Of a stretch of DNA of 64,000 nt, positions 12,890-26,620 are shown in pieces. The notes beneath the pieces are model-generated. The model saw only the letters and a list, made by a program, of their open reading frames with translations. It did not search any database and was not told the DNA's origin. Position 1 is the stretch's first letter. Every line of letters starts with the position of its first letter. Source of the stretch: Sebastes aleutianus. Its lineage: Eukaryota; Chordata; Actinopteri; Perciformes; Sebastidae. The stretch spans positions 15,772,695 to 15,836,694 of the forward strand of contig CAKAKS010000034.1 in NCBI GenBank assembly GCA_916700875.1, in the 5' to 3' direction. The position numbers and the translations under genes are program-made.

Positions 12890-14525
12890 GGCAGATGAGG
12901 GGAAGTGGGACACGTCTCGCATACAGAGCAGGCAGATCTGTCTCAAAGGGAAAGACATATTGGAAAACAGGGTGAAGGAAATGTGACATCACTATTATTA
13001 CTACTGATTGCTTGTCTCCGTGTGTCTCTGCGTGTCTCTGTGTGTGCGCACCGTCTCCCGTCTGCTCTGTCTCCTCCTATTCTCCTTCTCCTCTCATCAC
13101 CCCTTGCTAATTGACTCCTCTATGTCAGCAAGCGTTTCTCTGCTTCCCCTGTTTCTGTCTCCATATATCTCTCCCCTGTTCTCATTTTTCCTCCAAATTG
13201 TTTATTATCAAGGCCCAAAATCTTCCCTGCTGCTCCTCCATCAATCTCCTCCCTCTGTTCTTCATACTCATTAGCTCCTTTTAAGCTTTTCTAATTATCT
13301 TTCCTTTACTCTTTCCTTTCCTTATCTCCCCCTCCTCCTCCTCCTACATCAGCTTCCTCTCCACTTTCCCCCTCGCCCTCCTCTTCTTCCTCTGGTCTTG
13401 CATATTGCTTCCAACTGACAGAGTAATTAGTTTCTCTGGGCTGGCGATCAGCCCGTATTCCCAGCAAGGATAGCACATTCATAAATCAGCAGCGTGCTCG
13501 CTTTAACTTGTACTCTCGCTGAGAAACACAGCGCAACGTGTCTGCGTGTAAGCTTAGATCTGTTGAAGGATACAAAGATAGCTGTAGAAATGAGGGAGAA
13601 GATGAAAGTGTTGAATGGGGCTAAATAAAGCGGGATAAAAGAGAATGATAGAGGGGAGAAAGAGGTCAAAAGTGTGAGTTATTTTCTCTTTGATAAATGA
13701 TGTAACCTCAGATACACCTGTCTTTGTGTTTGTAGAAAAAGTTCTGATTGGACAATCAGAAGTGAATGATAGGAAAGGGCTGTCAGCACATGGCTTCCAC
13801 CTATACCACGCACACACACACAAGGTTACATAACAATTAAATTCAATCGATTTGTGTTTGCTCTGTCTCTCTCTCTCTCTGTCTGTGAACATTAACATCA
13901 CAGTTGGACGTCCTTCTTTGTTGTGAAAAGAAACACCCGTGCCAAAGGCTATCACTGCAGTTACGCTGACATTACATCGCTGACTTCATGGTTGCATCAT
14001 GGCAGCGGGTTGGATCGGTCTTTTGGAGTGAAGGGATGAGGTTCGCTGATGTCAGAGGGCTGTGGTGAGTGAAAGGAAGAGGCATTTTGGCAACCTTTTT
14101 TTTGGTAGCATTTCTTAATAAAGCACCCTTTACAGTGGGGTTTATAAGTTGTAACTAATGGCATTAATAATGGTTAATAAATCATTTTCTAACGTTTTAA
14201 AGGTGAGTTACACGCCAACAAAGTTATACACGTTCTCATAAAATCAAACAGAATACATTTATAAATAGTAAATTGATAGTTAATTAAACTTAGTAGTTAT
14301 TTTATTGTTAACAAACAATTAAATGAAAATTAATATTTACTAATTATTACTAGGCTATTATTAGTAATGCTATAATTTCTGCTATAATTGTATCATTAGT
14401 CTGTGTATTGGAAAATGGAAAAAAAAAATTGGAAAACTTCTTTATGATATAGCACTTCTTAATTTTGTTTTTAATGGTAATATCTATTTAACACCACACA
14501 ACCAACCATGTGTCTCTGGCTGTAA

Positions 14526-14563
14526 ATGTGTGTGTATGTGTGTGTGTGTGTGTGTGCGTGTGT
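14526..14563 (+). repeat. (GT)n microsatellite
   Basis: GT repeats with one TAT and one CG interruption. Confidence 0.94.
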
Positions 14564-15010
14564 GGCACTATTTTGCTTGGGAGAGGAGGCCAGTTTTGAA
14601 GCCAACTGCCAAAATGGGACAGATGCTATTTGCAAATTCTTTCACAGGGTTTCATTTATCCTCCTCGTGCGCCAGATGGGCATGGTTCGCCTCGCAGGAC
14701 AATACAGTGAGTCATAAAGTTCCGACAATCACAGGAAAGAATTTGAGAGTTGATTTATTGCACCTTTCTTTGTCCTGGCACTCGGAAAAGATAAAAAAGA
14801 ATTTGAAGTATTTTAAGTACAGCTCGGTCCAGGTTTGAGTGGTTGGTTTCCAATTCAGAACGACGCCTCTGTGCCCAGAGTCTATTCTCTTTTATCTAAT
14901 CTCTGAGTAGGCAGCAACTTTCCTGGTTGAAAACTCACTTTTGTAACTCCGGCATCTCGTATAGTTTTGCTGTGACACCTACTGCTTCTTATGGAAAGAT
15001 TAGATGCGGA

Positions 15011-15011
<1 letters not shown>

Positions 15012-15057
<46 letters not shown>

Positions 15058-15058
15058 T
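15012..15058 (+). repeat. (CA)n microsatellite
   Basis: CA repeats with a single AA interruption. Confidence 0.96.
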
Positions 15059-16055
15059 GTTTTTCAGATAGCGTGGGTGTTCTTTGCAATCTTGCCACTC
15101 TGTATCTCTCTCTTAGTTCTGCTTGATACATATCAGCTATTACGTAAAGATGCTGACTGCCTCACTGTGCAGGGAGCAGTGCTGTGCTGACTGGCTGACT
15201 GAAATGTCAAGTGCTGTCACAAGAAGAGTTTCATCAGATACTGCAGAGCTGCAGTCTCAGTCCGTGTAAAAAAAAAAAAAAACTATTTGGAAAAAACTTG
15301 CTCATATGCCACAGGGCTGTGAGGGAGAACAGAGTCCAAGAAAAAAGAGTCTCAAGAGACGGAAGACAGAAAAGTCAGATGGACATCAGCGCTTTTTGCC
15401 TCCCACTCAGTCACAAATGTCAAGCAGAAAGCCAAAAGATGTCAGGCGCTTGAAAAATGGAACACAATTCCTCAGATGGAGTATTTTTATTTATTAAGGA
15501 AAGCATTATGTTAAGATACAAAACCGGGACACACTCTTAAAAACATTGCTCCATAGCACTACTAGTGGTCAAAAACTCAAAAAGGGCACCTTTAAGTGTC
15601 TGAGCATTAAGTTTATTCCAAATATGACATTACGGGAATGTGAATATGGCAGCATTTTAGCAGTGATTATGAAGTCTGGTTTTGTCTTGAGTGTGAAATT
15701 ACTTGCGACCTTGTCAGCTATGCAACCCTTGAGAAGGAATCTTCAACCATAAATCACCTGCATTTTTAAACATTACAAAACTGCCTTACGACTTTGTGTT
15801 TGCGTGCATGTGCATTGGTATGTAAGCACTGTCACCACTCTAATGTAGAAGGCTGCAACCTAAGTAGGAAAGGTCATGATGATGATTCAAGTGCAATGCT
15901 CAGGGGGACTTTAGTGTCAGTGTGGAATAGTAAGTCACGCTCTAGATTGATTTGAATGAAAAAAGAGAAGACGGTATATTGTGTCTGTACTGTAGATGCA
16001 CGCAACAACATAGTTACACCGACTACAAGTTTATAAATAACTGGAAAGCTCGGTA

Positions 16056-16478
16056 ATTTAAAGGTCCAGTTGATAACAGTGATAACATTCAGCCACTAGA
16101 TGTCGCATTCTCCCTCCCCCGTTCCGTTGCATTTACTTCACAACAAGTTGTTGCCAGGCACTTACCATCAATCTCAGCCATTTATCTGTTTTTTCCTCAC
16201 TAACTGACGACCCAGTGATACCAATGTTGTTTCACTATTGGCTTACAAGCCTTGTTAGAAGTGGGAACCAAACGTCAGATATCTTCCACAGAGATAAACA
16301 AAACATTTATTTTGGACCCGCCAAAATGCTCTTAATTATTAATTCATAATCATAATATTTTTTTCTTTCAGGAAAAGCTATACTTTTATTCGGCACCTTT
16401 CTAAAGGCTCTGTGGATTTAATATGTTTTTTTTAAATATACGTTTAAATAAAAATGTTATCATCAAGACCTTTAAAAT
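16056..16478 (+). mobile_element. Family B inverted-repeat element, copy 1
   Basis: The left end tttaaaggtccagttgataa and right end ttatcatcaagacctttaaa form terminal inverted repeats. The interior motifs cactagatgtcgcattctcc and aagtgggaaccaaacgtcag are shared with the copies at 20871 and 39337. Non-coding. Confidence 0.83.
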
Positions 16479-17934
16479 GCATAAAATATGATGTATTTAC
16501 TGACATGCAATACCAAATATTAAGGTTTACATTTGGCACACTCATTTGCAAAATGTATTTCACTGAAAGCCCCCTCCTATTGTCCGATTTGACGCTATAC
16601 AATAGCCGTCCTCAAAGAATAGCATGCAGTGAAATGGTTTCCCCCCTGGTGCCTGTGTGTCTACTGTCCAGTCAGTGTAGTAGTAGTAGGGGTGTGGCGA
16701 ACAGGGATGGAGTAGTCTACAGGAGGAAGAGAACAGACACTGGAACAGTTCAGACAATGGCTTTGGCCTGCGTCTGCTATTTTGAGAGGCTCCCTCCACC
16801 TTTAGCTTCGCCCTAAACATCACCCACCCACCTCTAGTCAGTTCGGCTCTATCTTTTTGGTCTCGTGCTAGCAGGGGTCTAATCTAGACGAGAGAGTGAG
16901 TCATACAGTGTGCAAGACTTTTTGTGGATTCAAACAACTTCCTGGATGCTGTTTCTGCCTCCCCTAGCTGCTGCCATCCGAACAATGGGATGAAGAATGG
17001 CCAGTGAGATTTTTTGGGGTCAGGGGTAAATTCAGATTTGCTTTCATACAAATATTTTAATCCCTACGTAGAATGTACCACCAACACCAGTACATGGATA
17101 TGTTTTCTTTTTATTGTATATGAATGTATGGACTTGTAAAGTATCCAATATGAGGAATCTACAACACACACACCAACTGTAACGGCGCCCTCAGCACAGG
17201 AAGCCCAGCCTTCCGATGACAGGAAGCAGCCCTCGCCATGGAGACAGCAGTCTGAGCATGGTGTCCTGCAGGTCAAACACAAGCACACACGCAATCTGAT
17301 GCCATGTATGGAAGAGGTAGTGACTTAGAGTCAGAAAAGAACTGATGCACAAAACCCCTGTTTATACAGACCCTAACCTTTAACCACTGGGGAGCACACA
17401 CACACACTTTCACTCAACCCTGAGATCAACACAGCTCTTTAAATAGATAGGAAGCACAAAGCCTCTGTCAGTCCACGAGGAGGTGATGACCCAATCTCTA
17501 ACCTCTCCTGTCTCATTGTCTTTTGATCTCTCCTTTGTAAAGCGCCACTTATTATCGTTACGTTTTAAACGAAGGCTACAGCAGCATGGGGAGCAGGATT
17601 GTTCTGAAAATGTATCTATCTTCCTCTGTATCATTAAAGTGGCTCCTAGACAATAGAATCATGTGAATGTGTATAATTCAAAAAAGGAAACTCGTCAGTC
17701 AGTCACTGGTGGTGTGCCCTCTCAAAATAATGTTATCATTAACGAGGCAATATGCTTTTATATCTCAGTGATCAACTCAGTTTATAAATATAAAACCAGC
17801 CAATACCACACAACACTATACTACACTATACACTGGATGTCAGCCAGAGTTGGGGGTGCTGAGAGAAAGTCAGTCTATATAATGATGTCATACTAAATGC
17901 TGTGCGACACATGATTTTTGCATTAATTTCTCAA

Positions 17935-18352
17935 TTTCGACGAGGAAAAACTGGCATGACCATTTTCAAAGCGGTCCCTTGACCTCTGACCTCAAGATAT
18001 GTGAATAAAAATGGGTTCTATGGGTACCCACGAGTCTCCCCTTTACAGACATGCCAACTTTATGATAATCACATGCAGTTTGGGGCAAGTCATAGTCAAG
18101 TCACCGCACTGACACATTGACAGCTGTTGTTGCCTGTTGGGCTGCAGTTTGCCATGTTATGATTTGAGTATATATATTTTTTTATGCTAAATGCAGTACC
18201 TGGAAGGGTTTCTTGACAATATTTGCCATTGTTTTGTGTTGTTAATTGATTTCCAATCTACATATATTTGTATAAAGCGAGCATATTTGCCCACTCCCAT
18301 TATGATAAGAGTATTAAATACTTGACAAATCTCCCTTTAAGGTACATTATGG
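17935..18352 (-). mobile_element. Family A element, copy 3, partial
   Basis: Contains gacctctgacctcaagatat, cccctttacagacatgcc, gacagctgttgttgcctgtt and ctccctttaaggtacatt. It stops before the terminal gacagccct, where an ACCAT-type microsatellite begins. Confidence 0.83.
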
Positions 18353-18359
18353 TCACCAA

Positions 18360-18465
18360 TGGCCATAGCATACTATACTAACATAACATACAATGCAATA
18401 GTACACCATACTATAGTACACCATACCATACCATACCATACTATAATAAACCAACACCAAAGCCA
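18360..18465 (+). repeat. CCATA-type degenerate microsatellite
   Basis: Degenerate pentanucleotide run (accataccataccatacta) directly following family A copy 3. Similar runs are at 18770-18825. Confidence 0.85.
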
Positions 18466-18509
18466 TTAATGGGGCTAAAATATGATCTGACTGAGATGGC
18501 AGCATACAT

Positions 18510-18765
18510 ATCAGATCAGCAGATTTCATCACATTCTGGCCAAAAGTAGTGGGGATCCTGCTCTAGACCAACATTTTGGGCAGGACCAGTTGACTACCCT
18601 GTCACTAGCAGCTCAAGGAAATGTATTAAAATGACATACAGATTTACAGTCATTTGCTGTTAGAAAGCCATTATATGAAACCTCTGTATGAAGGATGATG
18701 CAAATTGTGTTCAAAGTGCAAAATATCAAAGTCTTGCTGCTTATCTGAACTGCAAGAAAGCTATT
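18510..18765 (+). repeat. Diverged repeat pair, copy 1
   Basis: Aligns by eye with 21330-21555 in the same orientation: tttcatcac.ttctggcca, gctctagacca, aaaatgacatacag.ttt, tatgaaa and ctgaactgcaagaa. The family is unrecognised. CCATA-type microsatellites flank it. Confidence 0.65.
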
Positions 18766-18999
18766 GTAGTATATCATACCATACCACACTATAGTTTACC
18801 ATACCAAACATACCATAGTGCTCATACTGCAGGCACTTACATTTAAGCAATGGATCACTACAGGCCGTGGTATGTTGAAATTATATAACAGCACATTGTT
18901 CGACCCAACACGAGGAAATATTTGGCTTATCTGGGAACACAAATCACATATCTAACAGACTTGTAATGCTTACTAATGTCTGGGTCAAATCATTTCAAT

Positions 19000-20870
19000 C
19001 AACAAGGTACACTGATAATATGGCCAAAAAATGACGCTTCGTGCAGGCAGGACACCGAAGTCATGCGACTCATCACCTGACAGCCAGCTGATTGAATCAC
19101 TGTTTCTAATCAGTCGCACACCAATCACAGCCCATTCTCACAACAAGGCGGTCCGTTTAGATATGGCTCCCTCCTCACTGATCCCTGATACACCAATGCT
19201 GCTACATACCACTGCTGCTGCTGCTGGCAAATCTTTGTTCCCCCACCTCCCCAGCCTCCACCTTCTAGTTCAGAGTCCTATCATGCATGGCTCAAATGTT
19301 AAAATGGTATTCAATGTCTTCCCTGTATTGGCTTAGCATGCTGCTTGGCTAATCCAGGGAGCATCTTGAGTCATCAGCGCCAAGCACAACTGCATTTCCA
19401 TTTGTGCAATAAATGGTTAAATCTATGACAAGCATGTTCCTGACTGAACGATAAAAACAAAAACTATAGCAAACTTATAATTGAAGAGTTTTAAATGTTT
19501 TTTGCTCAAAATAAATATTTTTGAAGGAGGAGTTGGGGTAAATATTGAATAATAGTGTGGGCAAACAGTCCCTTCATGGAGACTATTGCTTATGCTCCTG
19601 TACTTCTGTGAATATGCAGAGCGCATGCTTAAAATATAGATTGTCCTTCCCCAGTTAAACGCTGCATTAAAAGACGAAACCTTGTTGCAGCCACAGTGAT
19701 TTCTGTTTTAATGGAGAATTTCATTCTTGCTTTTCCCAGCTGCTGCAGCAGCAGATTTACCAATACAGCAAAAGTGATCACATGCCAGGGACATTAAGCC
19801 TCCAAATTAGAGTAAATCAGGGCATGAATAATGCAGGCTATTGTTCTGTTGGTGTGTTTTGGATTGCAAAATACGTTCTATAAAATTGTGACGCATCTTG
19901 TCACTGAATGTAAACACAACTTTCCCTCCTGTGAGGTTTAGCATCCATGTATCTCACAAACAACTTCATGTTTAGTGTGTATGTGTGCATATGTACTATA
20001 GTAACCTTAGTCTGGTATTCATTCATTAACATTACACACGTCATTTCCTCCAGTGTGTTTATGCTCTGACCCGAACGTTACGCACTTTCCTCATACTCCC
20101 TCCAAACCAAAATATTTACCTCTTTCTCCTCCTCCTCTCCTCCCTCTTTGTCACGAAATCCTCCCCTTCTAACTTTACCCTATCCTAGGAGGCTCGGCTT
20201 TGATACACATGCATATAAAAATATACACAAACCAACAGCCAAACACGTGCATTTATATAGAGATCCAATCAATCCAATTGCATAACCTCACATGGGGACA
20301 AACAGGATTAAAACAAAAAATAACGCTATTGCACAAGCAACAGGTTCAAAGCATGAACATTCTTGTTATTGTGCAACCCAGCCAATCAGAATGGACCAAT
20401 AAGTGGGAGTCTCAGGTCAGTTTGGGGGAATAAGGTCAATTGATTGAAAATCTTGTGTGAACAACATGTTTAATGACGTGCCAGTGTCGATAGATGTGCT
20501 GTGGAATACACTGCTCAAAGCCACAGGTTAAGGATGCAGGTCTCTTGTGTCATGGGGGGGTCATTGCAAAAATCTGCATGGTGGTTAAAGCACTTTTGCC
20601 TGCGATTAGATGTGAAATAATACATTTATTTTTAATAGATCGCCAACTTTAAGATTCATTCCCAAATCTTGTAATCTTGCCTTTACTTTTCTGACTTTTT
20701 TTTTAAACAATTGACAAGGTGACAACAATTGAACAACAAAAACATAAATGCAAAAATCTCTTATGGGAAATAACCACAACAGTCTTAAGTTTTGCGGAAA
20801 ATTACGCGTTTGCGTCGGGCTCCGTCGCTCATAATGAGAAGCTGATAGAGAAAATGTGTTTTCAGTGCCT
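19000..20870. other. Non-genic stretch
   Basis: Includes a 101-codon plus-strand open frame (19031-19336) with no recognisable domain and a short CTG run at 19218-19228. Nothing else stands out. Confidence 0.5.
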
Positions 20871-21222
20871 TTAAAGGTCTTATTGATAACATATTTATGT
20901 AGATGAATATTAAAAAATAAATAAAATCCACAGAGCCTTTAAAAAGGTGCCAAATAAAGGTATGACTTTTCCTAAAAAATATTATTATGATTGTGAATTA
21001 ATCATTTAAAAAATTTTGGCGGGTCCAAAATAAATGTTTTGTTTATCGCTGTGGACGATATCTGATGTTTGGTTCCCACTTCTAACAAGGCTTGTGACCC
21101 AATAGTGAAACGACGTTGGTATCACGTGGTATCTCTAAATTGAAAAAATTGATAAATGGCTCAGATTGACGGTAAATGCTTGGCAACGACTTGTTGTGAA
21201 GTAATCAATAGCACCTTTAAAT
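20871..21222 (-). mobile_element. Family B element, copy 2
   Basis: Reverse orientation relative to copy 1. It shares tttggttcccacttctaaca, gcgggtccaaaataaatgtt and the terminal aaaggtcttattgataaca. The distal end, with the tagatgtcgc motif, is missing. Confidence 0.82.
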
Positions 21223-21329
21223 ATTCGTTAAACCAAACATTATACAAAACAAACAATATACTGACAATGTTTCTATTCTCAAAGCCTTAAATTGGGCTTA
21301 AATGTAATGTTACGTACTGGCATTTTGAA

Positions 21330-21555
21330 AGCATCATTTCATCACCGTCTGGCCATTACAGGTGTAGTGATCTTGCTCTGGACCGGCTGACTGCCTGAAC
21401 ATCATCCTTACCCAGTAAAATGACATACAGGTTTCATTTTCTCTGGCTTTGAACCTTTCATGAGAAACCTTAGTATGACGTATGTCACTAATACTGTATA
21501 GTGCCAAATATCATATGAAAGCCTTGCAGCTCCTCTAAACTGCAGAATAACTTCA
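21330..21555 (+). repeat. Diverged repeat pair, copy 2
   Basis: Counterpart of 18510-18765, with catttcatcaccgtctggcc, ttgctctggacc, aaaatgacatacaggtttca and tctaaactgcagaat. It is flanked on the right by an imperfect ccaatacaaaccaatcc run. Confidence 0.65.
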
Positions 21556-22754
21556 ATAAAGAAGCCAACCCAATACAAACCAATCCAATTCCTATTAGTA
21601 ATATTATTTAAAATACACTGAGCCCTGTAGCGACCATTCTGAATGTCACAAAACACATTGTTGACTAGATTGATTTCAATGGGGAACTATTGAAAAGATT
21701 ATGAGGGTGACTCACATCCATTACTCATCTTCTTTTCCTTTTTTTTTTACAACACTTTAAAGTCTTCAGCTCACTGTTTTCTCTGTCTCTGCCGCTTCCT
21801 TTTCTCCCTGCCTGCCTTCCTCTTCCTCTCCTCATCTCACCAACTGGTCTTGTTGTATCCTGAGCACAGCATCCCAGTGGGCCACTACATGGCTGGCCTA
21901 CGGGTGTTGTGAGGCCCCGCTGTGCATCTACACAGCCCTCTTTCTTCTTGTGTCTATCTCAGATCATCTCTCTCTCTCCTTCTCTTTATTTAAGCCCACA
22001 GTTGGTTTCAGTGGCACGACTGACAGCACCCTAGGACAAGTGCTCTGCTTCCTTTTCAAGTGCTCCTCAAAAACAGAGGGTTACGCAATACATGCACACA
22101 CACACAGAGAGAGAGACAGACGACCAATACACACACACACTTTAATACTTAATGCCAAATCATCCAATTAGCTGAGAAGTGGGAGAGGAGAGGAGAGAAA
22201 AACATATGAACAAGGTCTGCCAAATTTATGTGATTTTCCCTTATGAGACTATATTTGAGACTCATTACATTTGAATAATTTTAGACACAGGAAGAGAATA
22301 AACTGTTCAATATTTCTTAAAAAAAAAAAAAAAAAGGCCAAAAGAGATGCATCATTTTGTGTAGCAGAATTTACATTTCCTTATTCAGTACCCCAGTAAT
22401 CATTTCTTGACCCCTTAAATTCATTCTGTTAGGAAACACTGCCATAGATCCCCATTGTTGTCCAAAAACTATTAAAACTGGGTGACAAGTTCCTTATCAT
22501 GATAGTTTGTTTTGACTCAGTCCTGCTGCCGTAGATAGTATACTCACTAGAGCATCAAATGTGTATTAATCCACAGCTGAAACTAGTGCCCAACAAATTC
22601 ACTATTTACTCCTGTTTGAATATCATTTGCTTAAAACTACAGTGCCCAGCTGTTTTAGGAAATATTTTGTACCTGAATTGGCTCTTAAGTTCTAATTTAA
22701 TTAATTGATAATAATAAAAATGCGTGAGCTTACAGGCTAAATAAGTAAATTGCT

Positions 22755-23390
22755 ATCAGTTGGCAACTCCGGGCTCTGAAAAGTGAAGCCAATGCAGAAG
22801 TGCCTTAAACTTGCATTCTGTCTAACAGCCAGCAGGGGGCGACTCCTCTGGTTGCAAAAAGAAGTCTGATTGTATAGAAGTCTATGAGAAAATGAGCCTA
22901 CTTCTCACTTGATTTAATTAACATTGTAAACATGAGTTTATGGTCTCAATTGCTAGTTTCAAGTCTTCTTCAATTCAGCATGATGTTCATTGAGTAAATT
23001 ATGGTCCCATTTAGAGTCAAAAAGACCATAAAGCAGGGTATGCTTCAGGACGTGGCTACCTTGTGATTAACAGGTCGCTACCGCGCCGTTGTCCGGTCTG
23101 GGAGTTGTCCACGTTTTAGTCTTAGAACTTTAACCCTTTCACAGTTTCAGTTCATGAAAGTTATTTATAACCTTTTTTGTCTCCTAAAAAATGTGTTATT
23201 CAGCGTTCGGTTGTACTTAGCTCCACCCTCTCATGTCACTTCTGGTTGCAAAAAACTAAGATGGTGATGGCCAAAACCCAAGATGGCAACGGCCAAAATG
23301 CGGACCTCGAGGCTTCAAAACGGCAGTCCACCAACCAACGGGGGGACGTCACAGTGACTACGTCCACTTCTTATATACAGTCTATGATTA
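22755..23390 (+). mobile_element. Family G element, copy 1
   Basis: Shares gtgaagccaatgcagaagtg, agcagggggcgactcctctg, gaagtctatgagaaaatgag and gttcattgagtaaattatgg with the copy at 46038. It ends near atatacagtctatgat. No recognised coding content. Confidence 0.85.
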
Positions 23391-24664
23391 CAATTTGCGG
23401 TTTAGTTTCACCAACTGTCCATCTTTCATATTTGACCAGTGATTCCCCTAGTGAGGAACTGGATCCCACAGAGAATGAATTCAGCAGTAAGCTAAGATAC
23501 GATCACCACACAAACAAAATGCCATAATGTGTCTTGGGATGTATGGGGAAACCAACCTATCCTTAAAAAAACGCCTTTACAGAGATTCACAGAATAATAA
23601 ACATCTGTTGGTTTACCAAAATGTCCTGTGAGTAAAGAACTGGTGGGATGCTTTACGTAAAAGGAAAACCAGCCGTGATCATATCGGAACTGACACTAGA
23701 GCCAACGAGCACAGGACACGAAAAGGCTCATTGTCCGCCCACATAGCGATCACATTTATGACGGCATACGGCTAATTAGTGAAATTAAAAAGAATCATTT
23801 TAATTTCCCCCGGGAGTGTTTAGCTGCAGATTGTTTGTATTTGTAATAATGGACAAGGACAAGGCCAACGCAGCAGAAGAATCCCCGGAAAGTGTCCCTT
23901 TCTCTCTGCACCGAGTCAGGAAATGCACTGAGACAAGGCCCTATTGTCACGAAAAGCTTGAACAAGGCGGCAAGGAGTGTGTGTGTCAGTGTGTGTCAGT
24001 GTGTGTAGAGTCAATGCACTTTTGAAGTAAAAGTACTGAACTGAATTGGCCTTGCACTGATTTTATAGGTAAATATTAGGTGTGTTGTGAAATGTTACAG
24101 CATATATTTTAGGTCATGGAATGGATACATTAGATGCATAGAGAAATAGATGGATGGGTGGATAAAAAAAATGGATATATGGACAATAATATGCAGCTTG
24201 GTCAGTTAAAAACCTGAGTTATGTGAGGAATTCCTATGTGTTTATCAACTATCACCCATGTGACAAGGGATCGAGGTTGTCAGACAGAGTTCGGTCATGG
24301 TCGTACCGTCCGTCGGTCATGGACAGGAAGCAAATGTAAACAGACGGAGAGGTCAAATGGCGCCCATTCTGTCATGAGCCAGGAAATTCTCGGCCACTCT
24401 TTGTGTATTTAGGAGTGTTTGATCTTGTTCTCAGAGGCGGTGTGTCACCGGCTAACCAATAAAATTGCAGGAAAGGGTGCAAGCCTTAAAAACAAAAGAT
24501 GAGCGGGGGGAAGAGAGAGACGGATGTACAAGCAGAGGAAGGATGAAAACAAAATAAAGGTGGGGTAAAGAGAGAAAGAGGAGGGCTGGAAGATAGGTAG
24601 ATAACACCTACTGTACCTGAGAATAATAAACAGACGGCAGATGTAGGTGGGACTGATGGAGAAC

Positions 24665-24860
24665 CCTGGAAGTTGATCTTTATTAGGATCCCCGTTAGCT
24701 ACAGCACTGCAGCAGCTTCTTCCTGCAGTCCACAAAACAGACTTTAGTGACAATGCAACCTGCAATTACAACTTGCATCGTAACCAGAACATTACAGAAG
24801 AAACAGGACAAGACTAAAGCACACACACACATACAACACATTGCAAATCGTAATACGGTA
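24665..24860. repeat. Retroelement-like 3' end fragment
   Basis: The segment tctttattaggatccccgtt followed by agctacagcactgcagcagc resembles a common teleost retroelement 3' tail as I remember it. No coding region is attached. The assignment is tentative. Confidence 0.4.
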
Positions 24861-24904
24861 TGTATCACTCCAGTATTCAATACAATAATCTAAATATATG
24901 AAAG

Positions 24905-25060
24905 GAGACCGGTGTTTGTGAAAGTCAACGTTGATTTATTTGTCACATGTAACTTACATTACGCCACTTCCACGATCTTTTCTTAAACCTAACTAAGTCG
25001 TTTTGTTGCCTAAACCTAAGGAAGTTGTTTCCTGTGAAGACAGAAGTTTATATTGAAAAG
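24905..25060 (-). repeat. Reverse copy of the GTTAGGTTTAGGCAACAAAAC repeat
   Basis: cttaaacctaactaagtcg and gttttgttgcctaaacctaa are the reverse complement of the segment near 9385-9420. Confidence 0.6.
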
Positions 25061-26620
25061 ATTGTATATGTAATGAGCGGGAAATTGACACGTGCTGCTG
25101 GACATTTGTAGGAAAACGAACGAAAAACACAAGGAAAAACGTAGACATCGTATGAACCGTTGTGTGATAATACATTGACTATTTCTACATCTTTCACTTG
25201 CTCTGTTAGTTATAACTGTCACGGCACATCTAAATGTATCTCCCTATGTGTTTCTTTCGCTCTGTCCCTCTCTGTTCACACATGCTCCTCATCTTTTTCT
25301 GTCATTTTTCCATTCTCCAAACACTCTCCTTCTATTTAAGGTGGGAGGACTGAGAAGAGGCTCAGGCTATAAACTGAAGCGTGAGCGAGAGAGAAAGTTT
25401 TCAGGCAGGAATTGAAAACTAAAAACATTGGCTGGGAGGCAAGGTTTTGTTTATTCTTGTATATGCATATTTTTGTGTATGCGCATGAGTGTGCAGACAA
25501 ATGCTTACCTGGACAATGGCCTGAGAAATCAGAGGCCAAACTGGGCCATCTGGACCTACAGCCCGGAACTGACCACTCAGCATTAAGTAGGCAACTCTCT
25601 CTCTTTCTCTCTCTCAGTCTCTCTCTCCTTCTCTCCCCCTTATGCACACACATATCCACCCACGCACTGACAGACAGGCCTCGGCTCTGTGCGGTCTCAG
25701 CGGAACTCTGATGGCCTTTGTGAGGCAGCCATGCTGGAGGCGACAGGCCGCGCACACTGCTCCACCATGACATGTTGGCTTCGTTATTCCTCCATTCAGG
25801 GGAGGATTTGGTGTCATCCTTCCCCCTCTGCGTGGAGAAATGAAATCAAGCTTTGTGAAGCCTCTCCCAGTGAGACATTAATGCCATGAGGTATGTATTT
25901 AAAGAATCTATTGTAGAGAATTTGAATTCATATATTCATAGCAGAAGAGCTCAGATTGGGAAAGTGTAAGGATAAATGTTTTTCCTGGACAAGAAAATGT
26001 CAAGAAACATCAAGAAATGCTGACAAATCTGAAACGTGTGGAATTCATATTACAACAAATTACTAAACATTCAGACAGGTAGGCTGTACGGACTGATTAC
26101 CACTGACTTTGTGATGATGCATCATGTTTCAGATATCCATCCTGTCTGTCCTCAGAATCAGCAGCTGAGCTGTCAGTACTTTCTCTGTACAGAGTGTTTG
26201 TTTTTATCTCCTTACCTCCACAAGTCGATGTTTAGTTGCTGCTCTGTGCGCACAAGAGGACACCTATGGCGCACTTGGGCCTGGGTCAGGATCAGAACTT
26301 CCGGTCCTGAGAAGTAGAAACTGTGCAGAATAATTAATCAAAACGTCTGTTACTGGTTGTACAAAATATAACCAGCGGATCTGTCGTGCGTCATTTTGGC
26401 TTTACAATCTCTCCAGTTAGAGACTGCAGATGGAACAGATACCTGCTGCCTTCAGATGGCTATGAAGAGAGTCACAGTGTAAAGGAAAGGCCTTCAATAT
26501 AGTACTGCTAACTGTCTGTCATGACAGACAAAGCTTTATTCCAGATACGATTGATTGAAAAATCAGCATTATCATGTTGTAGCCTATAAAATAAAGTTAT
26601 TGTTGCTCTCACGCAAACAA

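Larger units (their letters stand above)
11150..16055. other. Non-genic stretch rich in simple repeats
   Basis: Holds the CA/GT arrays listed separately, pyrimidine-rich DNA at 13060-13400 and a possible reverse-transcriptase relic near 11421-11630. Bases 13400-13560 are non-repetitive. No gene is supported. Confidence 0.55.
23391..26620. other. Mostly non-genic stretch
   Basis: Repeat fragments are listed separately at 24665 and 24905. The open frames at 23816-24025 and 25336-25773 have no recognised domain and are partly simple sequence. Bases 25690-25890 look non-repetitive. Confidence 0.5.
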
